NCBI GenBank assembly: GCA_018105865.1
Contig: CM030834.1
Coordinates: 607,834-671,833 of the forward strand
Reading direction: 5' to 3'
Length of the DNA: 64,000 nt
Source of the DNA: Metaphire vulgaris
Taxonomy: Eukaryota > Annelida > Clitellata > Crassiclitellata > Megascolecidae
The position numbers and the translations under genes are program-made. Positions 1 to 63,795 of this stretch are shown in pieces. The notes under the pieces were generated by a model that searched no databases, was not told the origin of the DNA, and saw only the letters and a list, made by a program, of their open reading frames with translations. The first letter of the stretch is position 1. The number at the start of each line of letters is the position of its first letter.

Positions 1-69
1 AATAGACAAGAAGAACACAATCTATAATGAATTCTCTGTGCTCTAGAACTGCTATATCATAAAGTCAAC

Positions 70-51921
<51,852 letters not shown>

Positions 51922-52080
51922 CTCATCCAACTACACGCTCGATCACAGCGACAGAAATTATAACAACGACAGCGGCGATGTGTTTAGACAACAGGCGATC
52001 AAGTTTTTAGTCATTAAATTCTTTAAATTCAGTCAAAAATTCTCCAGGAAAATTACAAAACTCTAAACCGCCATGTTTTA
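51922..52080 (-). promoter_or_regulatory. USP24 5' leader and likely core promoter
   Basis: This is the sequence just upstream of the USP24 ATG. At 52068-52074 the minus strand reads ATGGCGG preceded by AAC, a YY1-type element often found at start sites of animal housekeeping genes. No TATA box is seen nearby. The start site itself is inferred. Confidence 0.45.
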
Positions 52081-52181
52081 GGCATCAAAGCATAGAAACA
52101 AAAAATAGATCGGTAGCCTCGGTAGGATTTCTTCCGACAAACCTAGGTCGCTAGTAATTCTGGGAAATCATGGAATACAGG

Positions 52182-52362
<181 letters not shown>

Positions 52363-52798
52363 GAATTATTCTTCAAAACTTCAGGAATGTTTGTAAAACA
52401 TTTATAATAGTCGATGTAATTAAGAAAGTAAAATGTCGTAGTAGCTGCTTATTTTTATAGGCCTACGCTATAACTTCTTTGAAATAATTATAGCCATAGG
52501 CACGGTGAATTGTCGGCCAGGCATAGGTCAGTGTATCCTTGAGTAGGCGATAAATGACAAATAGACCAGCAAAAGTCAAGACGTATTGTCCTTTTCATCA
52601 TTCCCAGCGTTTGGTTTCCCTTTTCTGCTGCTTCCATGCATTGGTGAGATGGATTCATACTTATATGGATGATTACCCCCATTAGCGTTGCCACGGGGGA
52701 AGGGATAAATGGGGCAGTAACATAATATATTTGACCCAGAGCACCTAGCAGATTCGTGCAAATCCGGTGAAAAAGTTATTTATGGAGGGATAGGAACA

Positions 52799-53026
52799 TA
52801 GGCGGATTTTATTAAAGGCTATAGGGTAGGCTTAAGCCTACCCAACTAATCCCACCAAAACAAAAAAAATTGGGAAATTCTGGGAAATCATGGAGAGCTA
52901 GTAATTCTGGGAAATTGTTTTTTCCATCAACACCAGGTCTGTCGCGTGCTGGATGGCACTCGTGCTGGATGGCACCCCCAGACCCCCATGCTAGCCTACC
53001 CAAATATTAATCTCTAAATCCGCCTA
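52799..53026. mobile_element. MITE with TAGGCGGATTT inverted ends, copy 1
   Basis: The 11-bp ends are perfectly inverted (TAGGCGGATTT and AAATCCGCCTA). The interior contains the palindrome GTAGGCTTAAGCCTAC. Copy 2 is at 62264-62490. I see no clear target duplication. Confidence 0.75.
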
Positions 53027-53099
53027 TCGATAGGAAGGTGAGAAAGGAATTTGACACACCATCCCTTTTTTGCCTACCCTCCGCTGCCCCCCCACCAAA

Positions 53100-53560
53100 A
53101 ATTCGCGTCCAATTGCCCTCCGCGTCCAAATCCACACCGCGTTCAAATGCTCACCGCATCCAAATTCCCTCCGCGTCCAAATGCTCTCCGCGTCCAAATG
53201 CTCACCGTGTTAAAACAGTGGCGGCTCCAAAATTTGGCAAGTGGGGGGCCGTTGGGGTGGCAACTTCTAATCATGGAGGCAACCATTTGTTGTTAAGTAT
53301 GTAGTATTATGTATAGGGTCCCAACAAGGAGGCCACTGGGGGCCAGGCACTCAATAGGGAGGGCATCTAGATAAACGGGCCTCCTGAATGGAGCCTCTAC
53401 ATCACTGCGTTCTAATGCTCACCGCGTTCAAATGCCCTCCGCGTTCAAATGCCCTCCGCGTCCAAATGCCCTCCGCGTTCAGATACCCTCCGCGTTCAAA
53501 TGCTCACCGCGTTCAAATGTCCTCCGCGTTCAAATGCTCACCGCGTTCAAATGCACAAAT
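53100..53560. repeat. 16-bp minisatellite split by a MITE
   Basis: The unit is close to CCGCGTTCAAATGCTC. There are about 7 units at 53104-53215 and about 9 at 53408-53552, separated by the element at 53216-53407. Because 16 is not a multiple of three, it produces spurious ORFs in several frames. Confidence 0.9.
53216..53407. mobile_element. hAT-like MITE (CAGTGGCGGCTCC end)
   Basis: The left end is CAGTGGCGGCTCCA and the right end TGGAGCCTCTACATCACTG. A homologous copy is at 55133-55315 (both contain TTTGGCAAGTGGGGGGCCGT). It sits in a CGTTCAAA-like site of the minisatellite. Confidence 0.75.
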
Positions 53561-53740
53561 TTCGGAGCCATTAGCGTCACCACGGGGGGGGCAAATGGGA
53601 AACTCCTTCCCCCCACCTGCTCTAGACCATCTACCAGATTCGCGCAAAGCCGGTGAGAAAGTTTTTGGTGGAGGGGTGGGTAATGAATCTGACACGCCAG
53701 CCTCCTTCCCCCACAACCAAAAACTTCTGGCGACGCCACT

Positions 53741-53811
53741 GATTACCCCCAAGTCTCTTTCTTTTACTGTTGTGGTTAGAACCAGAAAAAGAAAGAGACT
53801 TGGGGGTAATC
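53741..53811. repeat. perfect 25-bp inverted repeat with 21-nt loop
   Basis: The arms 53741-53765 and 53787-53811 are exact reverse complements, starting GATTACCCCCAAGTCTC. The left arm directly follows a transposon end (CGACGCCACTG). Part of the sequence, with its flank, recurs near 52648-52680. Confidence 0.9.
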
Positions 53812-54740
53812 ATCCATAGAAGTATGAATCCATTTCACCAGTGCATGTATGTCGTTTATCCCCCACCCAATATCCCGGCAAGCACAGGTAGGCTATGGTA
53901 TACTCAGGCTATATGAGTGCAGACGGATGGGGCAAGATGGATAAATAGAGACCATCTTACCCCACGCAGGCCGATGAGGCTGCATATTAACTATAAATAA
54001 TATTATTCATGTACTTTGTAATGTGTTCAAGTAGTCCTTCTAGGATGATTCACCACATAAATCTTAACTTTCAATAAATAAATAAATTAATTAATTAATT
54101 AATTAACCCCTTTGGTTAAACCATTCAAATTCAGTTGGGTACTTATAAATAAACAAGCTGAAGCGCTTGTTTCTAGTCACTGTTTCATAACCGAAAGAAA
54201 TCATCTAATGCTGGTGTGCTGCTTGAATCTTGGAGGGCTATTGATCTTTTTGAATGACCTTCATCATATCCTCGCAAAGTATGGAAGGCATGACAGGTCG
54301 AAGTGATCTGTTTATGCATATAGGGCCTATATACCTTCACCACAGCAGTCGCCGATTGAGATTGATGGAGATTGGAGCAGAGAGAGTGCACGCGGTCGAG
54401 GGCTCCCCTATATTTTTATCCTCTCCACAGTCCCGGTGCTGCAGCACAGTATTCACGAACTCTAGTGTGCACCAGACGCTGTAGTAATCTTAGACGAAGC
54501 ATTGGTTGACAGACGACAAGACTTTGGGGGCATTCACTATGTACTATGTACAGTATAGCGAGTACCGTGCGCTTAGCTTATACGGGATCTTCACAGAGCC
54601 TGAAGCCATGGACAGACGGACAGTCGCCATATCGATCATTGAAACTTTATCACCTGTTTTACATTCGAAGCAAAAAATCTCAAAATTATCTCAGACACAG
54701 CGGACATCTGCGACATCTTACGCAGCTACTTAGGCCTATG

Positions 54741-54742
<2 letters not shown>

Positions 54743-54828
<86 letters not shown>
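54743..54828. repeat. (AT)n microsatellite
   Basis: About 43 AT units. Confidence 0.97.
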
Positions 54829-54831
<3 letters not shown>

Positions 54832-55132
54832 TCTGGTTTCTCTTTATAAGACTATATTATCTATATAGAGTATAAGACTATAGGGCTATTCACTAAAGCT
54901 CAGTGCTGATCTCGTTTTCTTATCTCCGCCTATGACAGTTTTCATCAAAGGCTTCACAACTGATATGCAAACATTAGTCGATTGGAAAAACATTTGGATG
55001 TAGCGGGAATATCGTATAAGCCATGCGTAGATGCACCATTTTATAGACGTTACAGTTGTCCTAATAACTAGGCCTGCATTACGCGAATATATATATGTAA
55101 TTGTAATGTAATGTAATGTAATGAGCTATTTA

Positions 55133-55315
55133 TAGTGGCGGCTCCAGGATTTGGCAAGTGGGGGGCCGTTGGGGTGGCAACTTCTAATCATGGTGGCCAA
55201 CTATTTGTTGTTACGTATGTAGTATTAAGTATAGGGTTCCAACAGGGGGGCCACTGGGGGGCAGGCACTCAATAGGGGGCACGGGCCCCGGGTCTCCCTT
55301 GTGGAGCCGTCACTG
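55133..55315. mobile_element. hAT-like MITE, second copy
   Basis: The ends are TAGTGGCGGCTCCA and GTGGAGCCGTCACTG. About 85% similar by eye to 53216-53407 over most of its length. No clear target duplication. Confidence 0.7.
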
Positions 55316-55337
55316 TATTGTATGTATATATATATAC

Positions 55338-55748
<411 letters not shown>

Positions 55749-56123
55749 CTATAGGCCTAGGCCTGCAATAGGTGAATTCATCAGAGCTTCTGAGATCTTG
55801 ATTTGGTCGTTGGAGAAGAACATTAATTTCGTATCTCGCATCGATTTCATTCATTCTGCGTGTACTGCTACACTTCACATGATAGCAGTTGCTGCTGTTC
55901 GATGTAATTAATTAGCGGTCGTATGACCGGGGTGTATGGGGAGGTCGTGATGTGTCGCTCGGATGTCTTGCCGACATTATCTTGCTTTTGCATGTCGAGT
56001 GGATGAAATCGGGAAATCACTTTCACCGCTGATTGTATCCGAGATTTAAAGGCAACAACCAGCTGCAAACGCTGCGAAATATATGCACCGGTTTCCTCTG
56101 CAAACCAGTCGCATAACACGTCG

Positions 56124-56131
<8 letters not shown>

Positions 56132-56212
<81 letters not shown>
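56132..56212. repeat. (CT)n microsatellite
   Basis: About 40 CT units. Confidence 0.97.
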
Positions 56213-56214
<2 letters not shown>

Positions 56215-57683
56215 GATGCTGCCGCATAAATTATATCGATTCCACTTCCACTTCTGCTGCTGTTGCTGCGGTCGCCGTTTTTGTTGCTGTTAATGATGGA
56301 CCTCAGTGGCGTCGCCACGGGGCTGTTTGGGGTTGTTCAAACAACCCCATTTCAAAAAATATGACCAACGCAATTGACATGTATGTAAATCCGTTGACTT
56401 TTGGTTGAAGGACGGGGTAGTGGGGTGAGGAGGGGGGGTTCGGCCTCGTCGGCCCCCGCTGGTGTTCACTGTTCAGTTGCATAGTGCATACTCGCATATG
56501 TTAACCACCTGTCTAGGCCTATATCATGCTAGGTCCTATCATTCAAGCATAGTGAATAGCTCTGACTAGCAAGATGCCAAAATTAGCAAATGGCCAGCAT
56601 ACACTGCGTATATATCTAGCCTACTCGTTATCGTCCGCCCAGTCATTGTAATTCTTTACATAAATTTTGCCTTGCACCGGCATTTCGGAACTGACTATAT
56701 TGCTCGAATTTTCTAAACAATCATTTTGACTGTTTTATCAGTGTCATCAGTTAGACTGTTTAATTATGTATTTAATTGCCTTGGACGCAACCATGGGCGG
56801 CGATCATGGAGGTGTCGGGGGTGTCAGGACACCTCCAGGTTTGAACCAAGGGGTATCCAAAAGCTGCTGGACACCCCTACATAGTTGCCGCAATTTTAGC
56901 ATGTACAAGAGTAGTCTTAATTTTGTCTGTTAGCATCAACGTCTGTGGAGCTATGTAGTGTAGTCAGGCCCATTCAGAGGGAGGCCAGGAGGGCCATTTG
57001 ACCCGGGCCTCCATCTGTTAGGGGCCTCCCTTTTTTCCTTGTCTAGAATTGTGGGAGAGCTAGAAGCTAGATAACTACTACTAGGAGGGGCTCAAAATTT
57101 GGTGATGACCTTTTTTGCTTGTCGACAATTTTGGGATTTTGGGAAAGCTAGAAAGGTACCCTGCGGTCATTGGGAAGACTAGGAGGGGCCTCAACATTCC
57201 AACTGGCCCGGGCCTCCTTCAGCCTCTGAAGGGGTCTGAGTGTAGTAAGTCCACCGAGAAATGACCCGCGTTTTAAGATATCTGATCCATTGTAACTTTT
57301 GACCCCTCCCCTAAGATCAATGACAGGTCCCAATAACAAGGTTATTATTTTTGCGGTGATGACCATTTTTCCCTTTTTTGCTCCTCGAGTGTCAAAATGT
57401 GATGGTTATGACCTTTTTGCCATGCTTTTTTCCACTGTAATAAGTAGTATTCCATGAAAATTTCCTAGTTTTTATTATTTGTAAAAAGTGAAATCGTTGA
57501 CGTCAACTTCTCTTGCCCCCCCTCCCCTGTCAACAACTGTCAAACTTTTTAAACCCCTCCTTCCTAAATTGTTGGCGTAATTAATGGACAGCCCCATTGG
57601 CAATTGAATGCCTATTGAATACTTGGTGTACGCCGATAGATATGTATAAATTTCAGCGATTTGCAGAAATTCTCCGACAAAAG

Positions 57684-58270
57684 CCACATTTTCGTTTGTC
57701 CCCATCTTCTTTGCATCAAATCATGCAAGAAAAATCAACATTGGCCCATGAATTTCGATCTACAGTGCTCGAAATAGTGCACCTCCCAGCCACTTCATAC
57801 TAAACACTAGAGCCAATGACTGTACGAGAACGAGAGACATCAACAAAATGAAAGTCCTGCCGAATATCTTGTGGAATGTGTAGTAAGTCAACAGAGGGAC
57901 GAGCCATGTCTGAAAAGATTTGGTTCATTGTTCTTAGATAATAAAGGCACCATTTATAATTAGGTCTAAATCGCTGTGTGCTAGAAGCCACTGGAAGGAT
58001 TACTGAACAGTGGGTGTATAGAAATGAAAAATTAGCGTAATTCCGTTTGTCCCCATCTTCGTTGCATCAAATCATGCAAGAACAATCAATACTGGCCTTT
58101 TCGATTTCGATCTACAGCGCTCGAAACAAGCCACCTTCCAGCCATTCGCTACTATACACTAAGCTTAGATTCAATTATACTCTACGAGAACAAGGGACAT
58201 CAACAAAATGAAAACCCCGACGAATATAGCTTGTGAGATGTTTAGTTATGTCGATTGAGGGATGAACCGC
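57684..58270. repeat. diverged direct repeat, two units about 358 bp apart
   Basis: CGTTTGTCCCCATCTTC, TTGCATCAAATCATGCAAGA and GACATCAACAAAATGAAA occur at 57692-57850 and again at 58046-58212. A third, weaker unit may start near 57239. Confidence 0.75.
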
Positions 58271-58835
58271 GTCTTAATTAATACATCTGGTTAACACAGT
58301 ATGACAGGTTTTGATTCAGAGTCGGCGCTTGGTTATTTTTGGCTGGCTGGGTCTAGTTCAATCTACACAACCAGGACCCGGTTAAGACTGTCCCCCCCAA
58401 GAAAAACAAAATTTCTCTGCAGCTTTGCTCGGGGGACCCTGCCCTAGGCTGGGTTAACCCGGACCCGCGGCGGACCCACCCCCTCAGCGCCGACCCTGCA
58501 GATTTTGCATTACATTAATGCATACATTGTGTGGAGATTCCGTACTCCATTCAATTTCGTTTATTCTAGTAAAATAGCGAATTTGAGCACCAAAATGATT
58601 AGTTATCAGGAGCAATGACGCAAAATCCCCCCCCCCCAATGGCTGGCATATTATATCATACCGCTCGAAATCGAAGGCCGAACGGGGGGAGGGTACAGGG
58701 ATGGGGTTGTACCCCATTTCACCAAGTGGGTTCGGGGGTGTAACCCCCAACAATTTCTTGAAATGTTAGAAAGCAAATTCACGCATCCTGGCCAACTTTA
58801 GGAGGATAAAATTAGTATTAGAATCAGGCCTGAAA

Positions 58836-59215
58836 TCTTCTATGTCAATGGCTATTTTTGCCTATAGCCGTATACATGGGCAACTCATATAGAACATAAT
58901 CTTTTATACGCCTATAACTTTTGATTTCTTGGGAGGAGCGACTAAATCTTTGAGTAGGGTGGTCAAGATAGTTAGTACCCTCTACTGAAATAGGCAGCAA
59001 TTGCTACGTATTAGAACATTTTTTCTATGTCAATGGCTATTTGTGCCTATAGCCGTATGGGCAAAACATATAAAACGTATTCGTTTATAGGCCTATAACT
59101 TTTGATTTCTTGGAAGGAGCGACTAAATCTCTGAGTAGGGTGGTCCAGAGGGTTAGCATCCTCTACTGAAATAGGCAGCAATTGCTACGTATTAGAACAT
59201 TTTTTCTATGTCAAT
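58836..59215. repeat. about 190-bp tandem duplication
   Basis: Two adjacent copies share TTCTATGTCAATGGCTATTT, TATAACTTTTGATTTCTTGG, GGAGCGACTAAATCT and GCAGCAATTGCTACGTATTA. They are very similar, so the duplication is recent. Confidence 0.9.
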
Positions 59216-59336
59216 GGATCTGACTGCTGCATTGAATTATAGAAAATGTAAGTGAAAACAAAAATCCCCCCAGAAATTTCAATGACGCAACGTGAGTCAT
59301 TCCTCCCATAGGATAGACGCCCCTGCTTAAAATCAC

Positions 59337-59337
<1 letters not shown>

Positions 59338-59414
<77 letters not shown>
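59338..59414. repeat. (TTA)n microsatellite
   Basis: About 25 TTA units. Confidence 0.97.
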
Positions 59415-60055
59415 TGCAGTGGGGAAAAGAATATGGCAGATGAGAAATTCAAAATGAGTCATCTCCAATGCATAGGACATTAAGAACCTTTGCACTCGCA
59501 AAATCCGCTACAACATTTTGCCGCCAATATGTCGACCAATCAATCAGTGAGTCAACCGTCTAAAATAATGAGGACGTGTACATTGAGGTGGGGTGGGGCG
59601 TTGGTTTTGGGAGGGAAAGAATCGCGGACCAGTTACAATAACGAACCCAGTGAGCTGGCGACGAATTCAGAGGAATTTCAACGCTTTCGTCCACTCTGAT
59701 CTTCGACACTTTGATCACGGTTTGCAGGAAATGCCTCTTACATTCTGCATTGAAACAGATGCCAATATTCCACGGCCACCTGCCTCTGCATCCTGCAGAC
59801 GACCCTGCGTCCCACCCCCACCCCCGCCCCGTGTAGCAGTCGTAAGACCGATGCATACGGAGCCTATACCTTCATCGGCTCCATCGGCGGCGTCTAATCG
59901 ACTCCTCCGAACAATGATAACGACGCTAATCTTACGCTCAAATCAGAAGGCGAGGGGCGAAGGGATGGCGAGGGGGCGAAGGGAGGGCGAGGGGAAGGGT
60001 TCAGTCCTGGCGTTATTGGTGGGGATCCAGTGATCGTCGTCTCCCGACAACACAG

Positions 60056-60120
60056 GAGGAGGGAAGGAGAAGGAGGAGGAGGAGGAGGAAGGAGAAGGAA
60101 GGAGGAGGAGGAGGAGGACA
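60056..60120. repeat. (GGA)n-rich tract
   Basis: Purine-rich GGA/GAA triplets. It encodes poly-Glu or poly-Arg in spurious ORFs. Confidence 0.9.
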
Positions 60121-60251
60121 ATCGAAGCAGAAGGCGCTCCATTGAGTCTCACTTCCTACGACGAAATTCAGTGCCAAGCGAGAAGTAGTGAAACTGCTTC
60201 TCAAGACGACGACGAACAATTTTCCACCGGAACAGTACTCGATAAATCATC

Positions 60252-60256
<5 letters not shown>

Positions 60257-60313
<57 letters not shown>
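60257..60313. repeat. (AT)n microsatellite
   Basis: About 28 AT units with one phase break. Confidence 0.95.
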
Positions 60314-60318
<5 letters not shown>

Positions 60319-60494
60319 CGTTGAGATTTGAAAGGGAGTTGGAAGGTCGAATGATTGGACGGGATCAAAAGGAAGCCTGGAGGAACTTCTTGAAGACGTG
60401 TTTCTTGATTGTAGTAACTTTTTCATCGAAAACTCGAAAATGTCGATGTGTCCCCAATCCGGAACCCAAGCCACGCCAATGATGTACTGTATAC

Positions 60495-60680
60495 CATTGT
60501 TTCCCAAACTGTGGGTCGCGACCAAAAAGTGGGTCGCAGGGCTCAGTCTTATGGGTCGCGGGGTAGCGCGAAATTAAGTTCACCGAAGATTTTAAAAGCT
60601 TACGAAAATTATGTTGACAAGCAAAAAACAGCCTCCCCCGGCGGAGAGAGGCATCCCCAGTCATCAACATGGTTGAACCG
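60495..60680. mobile_element. hAT terminus (GTTTCCCAAACTGTGGGTCG)
   Basis: TTTCCCAAACTGTGGGTCGC then GACC and a second GGGTCGC resemble ZBED-type hAT ends. The other end was not found, so this is a solo terminus or truncated copy. Confidence 0.5.
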
Positions 60681-60937
60681 CCACTGGCCATGTAACAATA
60701 ATAACAATTATTATTATTATTATTATTATTACAGTTATTATTATATTATCAACCAATACATGTACTGTACATGTATATATTCTGGATGAGAGCAATGACT
60801 TGTAATGATAATTTACTGTTTTAATTTCGGATTCCTTTACAAAACTCGACAATCTTTTTATTCGTCTGTATTATGAATAAATACACTGAATGCAGCGATG
60901 CTCCCAATCACACTGCAGCAGGCGGCGCACAATATGG

Positions 60938-60938
<1 letters not shown>

Positions 60939-60972
<34 letters not shown>

Positions 60973-61150
60973 GAGGGCCCTCCAGGTGACGTGGCGTGAC
61001 AGTCCGTGATCAACTTCGCTACGGGAATATTTAATCGGCTATTAACAAGTAGAGAGAGAGGGTGAGAGAGAGAGGGAGAGAGAGAGAGGGTGAGAGAGAG
61101 ACAGATGGTGAGAGAGAGACAGACAGACAGAGAGGCAGAGACAGAGAGGC
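60939..61150. repeat. GACA and GA-rich tract
   Basis: GACA units at 60939-60972 and GAGA-rich sequence at 61050-61150, with unique sequence between. Confidence 0.85.
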
Positions 61151-61290
61151 AGAGCATTAGAAGCGCGTGCATCGAAGGTGGTCGACGAACGAGAGAAACA
61201 TTTGAAGTTGGAGATGAATAATTGATCTCGTCTACGTCGTCGATCGCAGAACGAGTGGATTCCGTTGCATAGATTAGCGTCAAAATGGCC

Positions 61291-61293
<3 letters not shown>

Positions 61294-61348
<55 letters not shown>
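61294..61348. repeat. (CT)n microsatellite
   Basis: About 27 CT units. Confidence 0.97.
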
Positions 61349-61351
<3 letters not shown>

Positions 61352-61502
61352 CTATTACTTTATGAATCGCCGAGATCTCTTCTCACTTCCGCACTCTCAT
61401 TTATCCTCTATGCGCATATCCGTCGTCGACTGAATTCCCAAATGCCGCTACTCGATCGTGTAAGGTGGTTGTTTTCTCGTTGTCGCTTGTATTTTTGGTC
61501 CA

Positions 61503-61610
61503 GGAGGAAGAGGAAGAGAAGGAGGAGGAGGAGGAGGAGGAGGATAAAGAAGAAGAAAAAGAAGAAAAAGAAGAAGGAGGAGGAGGAGGAGAAAGAAGAA
61601 GGGGGGATCA
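61503..61610. repeat. (GGA/GAA)n-rich tract
   Basis: Purine-only triplets, giving long acidic or basic spurious ORFs. Confidence 0.9.
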
Positions 61611-62263
61611 TCTTCATGCAGGAAGCGGCAAAGATTTGCAAAAACAGCGAAGAGTTTTGGAATCAAAGCTTGAACCCGATGGACAAAAGAAGGAATATGA
61701 CGCGGGGCGGGAGGAGGAGGAGGTCCTACTGTTGACGATGGTCAGATGTAATTGAAACAGATTAGCACAAATCGATTTCCAAGACGCATCTCGGAACCAG
61801 AGAGATGGGGGGAGGGAAAGAGGAGAAGACGCACACTTTACCGTCTTCCTGGTTTTACGGAACAGTGGCGTACCAAATGAGGGCCAAACAGCGCGATCTC
61901 CTCTTGCTCCAAATTGTGGCGATGCAAAACTTCGGCCACCCTTGGTGACGCTCTGTTGATTGGTCGATCACAATCATAAAAATGTGAACGTTTGATGCAT
62001 ATTTGAACACATTGTTTACAATAGCTTCGCAAGACTGAAACCAGAGATTTAATATAAGTAGGTCTATAGACGGTAGACTGCAGGCAGCACTGCTAATTAA
62101 CATCGAGATCAATCAGACCTAATTCTGCTGTCACTGTGTCATCAGAGGGATAGCAAAGACATTCTGCGTGAAATTCTAATTGGCGTTTAGATTAATCCGG
62201 TGCTGATTAATTATTAAATATGTAAAACATATTACATTATTTTCGGAAAACATGCCACTTTCA

Positions 62264-62490
62264 TAGGCGGATTTCATTAATTAACCCTTAAGTGGGCGTC
62301 ACGGATATATCCGTCCATTTTACATTGAGTTACAGTTAAATACACGGTTAAGGGGACTTAGGCTAGGGTAGGCTTAAGCCTGCCCAACTAATTCCACCAA
62401 AACAAAACATTAGGTCTGTCGCGTGCTGGACGGCACCCCTAGACCTCCATGCTAGCCTACCCAAATATTAAACTCTAAATCAATCCGCCG
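62264..62490. mobile_element. MITE with TAGGCGGATTT end, copy 2, carrying a nested TTAA element
   Basis: Shares TAGGCGGATT, GGGTAGGCTTAAGCCT and GCTAGCCTACCCAAATATTA with copy 1. At 62281-62355 it contains TTAACCC...GGTTAAGGGG sequence homologous to the piggyBac-like MITE at 46940 in reverse orientation. Confidence 0.7.
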
Positions 62491-62732
62491 ATGGCCACTT
62501 TACTTAAGTTAGGTCAGACTACCCGTTAGATCAGCTTCTGGGTCAGACACGTTCTATTATGGGCCTAACATCTTTGACTTTTCATAAAAGAAATTTGTAA
62601 ATTTCATATTTACGTTTTAATCAGATCCCGAGATCGGACATTGAAACGAAGATGTCTGCACTTATTTACATTTGAAACGCATTCACTAAACACGAAGACA
62701 CATTTCAAATGGACGATATGAACTTCGACTCT

Positions 62733-62855
62733 TGGCCCTGACCCTGGCCCTGACCCTGACCCTGGCCCTGGCCCTGGCCCTGACCCTGGCCCTGGCTTTG
62801 GCCCTGGCCCTGGCCCTGGCCCTGGCCCTTGCCCTGGCCCTGGCCCTGGCCCTGA
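62733..62855. repeat. CCCTGG/CCCTGA hexanucleotide array
   Basis: About 20 units of CCCTGG with CCCTGA, CCCTTG and TTTGG variants. Open in several frames. Confidence 0.93.
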
Positions 62856-63701
62856 AACAATTAATGAACAACCAGCGCAGACATTGGTTAGAGCAAGACA
62901 GCGCGAACTCCGCGATACAGCCGTTATGTGACAGAGGAGAAGTTATGTGCAGTCGAATGCATTTGACTGCACATCTCGAACGAGAGCTGGCACGCATTTC
63001 TTTTGTCCCCGAGACAAATTTTATCGCACGTTCCTCCAGAGACGTCATTTCACTGTTTTCAGGGGGGGGGTAAGACACTTTCGATCTGACAAGTTTGAGA
63101 AAAAGTTGACGACCTTTTTTATTTTTTGCGAATCAAGCCCTCCTTTGGGGTTGATGACCTTTTTTGCTTTTCAGTCTTTTTACCTTTTATTTAGCCAATT
63201 TACATTTAAAAAGTAAATAACACAAACATTGGCGAAACAAAATTTTGTTCCTAAAAAGCAGGGGGTGGCAACGGCACCCATGCCCCCTCAATGACGTCCC
63301 TGCGTTCCTCTGGTACGAAGTATTGAGGGCTAGAAAATAAATGAGCAGGTAAGACCAGCTTTAAAATCGCCCGAAATTCACGAAGGAAATACTCTAGAAG
63401 CCGTGTCGTAGATTTTGCGTCATTTGAATATAGCGCGTCTATTCACTCCAGGACTCTTCGTGACGAATAATCAAAATCCTGGGATTTAGTGACAAAAAGA
63501 AGCCGATCCTCTCTCTCCTGCGATCGAATTCAATGGCAAGACAGAGAGGCCTCGTGACGAAGGAGACTTCCTGCTGCTGCTGCTTCTAATTAGACTGTTC
63601 GTGCTAAACCGAGCGAACAGTGTGATCCCAGCCATATTGACATCATGTTAGCACATGGATGGATTAGAGCAACTGCGAACACAAGGTCTCTCTATTTGGA
63701 T

Positions 63702-63795
63702 GTAAGTAAGTAAGTAAGGCGAAATTTCTATAGCGCTGACCGAAAGCTTGGCGCAGTGCACCAGCCTATTCACGGCGCTCAATCTGGATGAAATC
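63702..63795 (+). repeat. SINE-like repeat, family B, second copy
   Basis: (AAGT)n then GCGAAATTTCTATAGCGCTG and CGAAAGCTTGGCGCAGTGCA, matching 26234-26345. Confidence 0.75.

Noticed and set aside
51922..51930. A TTG start for USP24 at 51930
   Set aside because: Eukaryotic initiation should use ATG, the human N-terminus aligns from the ATG at 51921, and TAG lies directly upstream of the TTG.
53038..53819. Repetitive RPNAHRVQM-type proteins
   Set aside because: They are translations of the 16-bp minisatellite in several frames.
59593..60033. Plus-strand ORF of 146 codons as a gene
   Set aside because: Composition changes along the ORF and ends in a GGCGAGGG-type repeat. No domain or splice support.
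62733..62855. Interstitial telomere
   Set aside because: Units are CCCTGG/CCCTGA rather than CCCTAA, and no canonical run is present.
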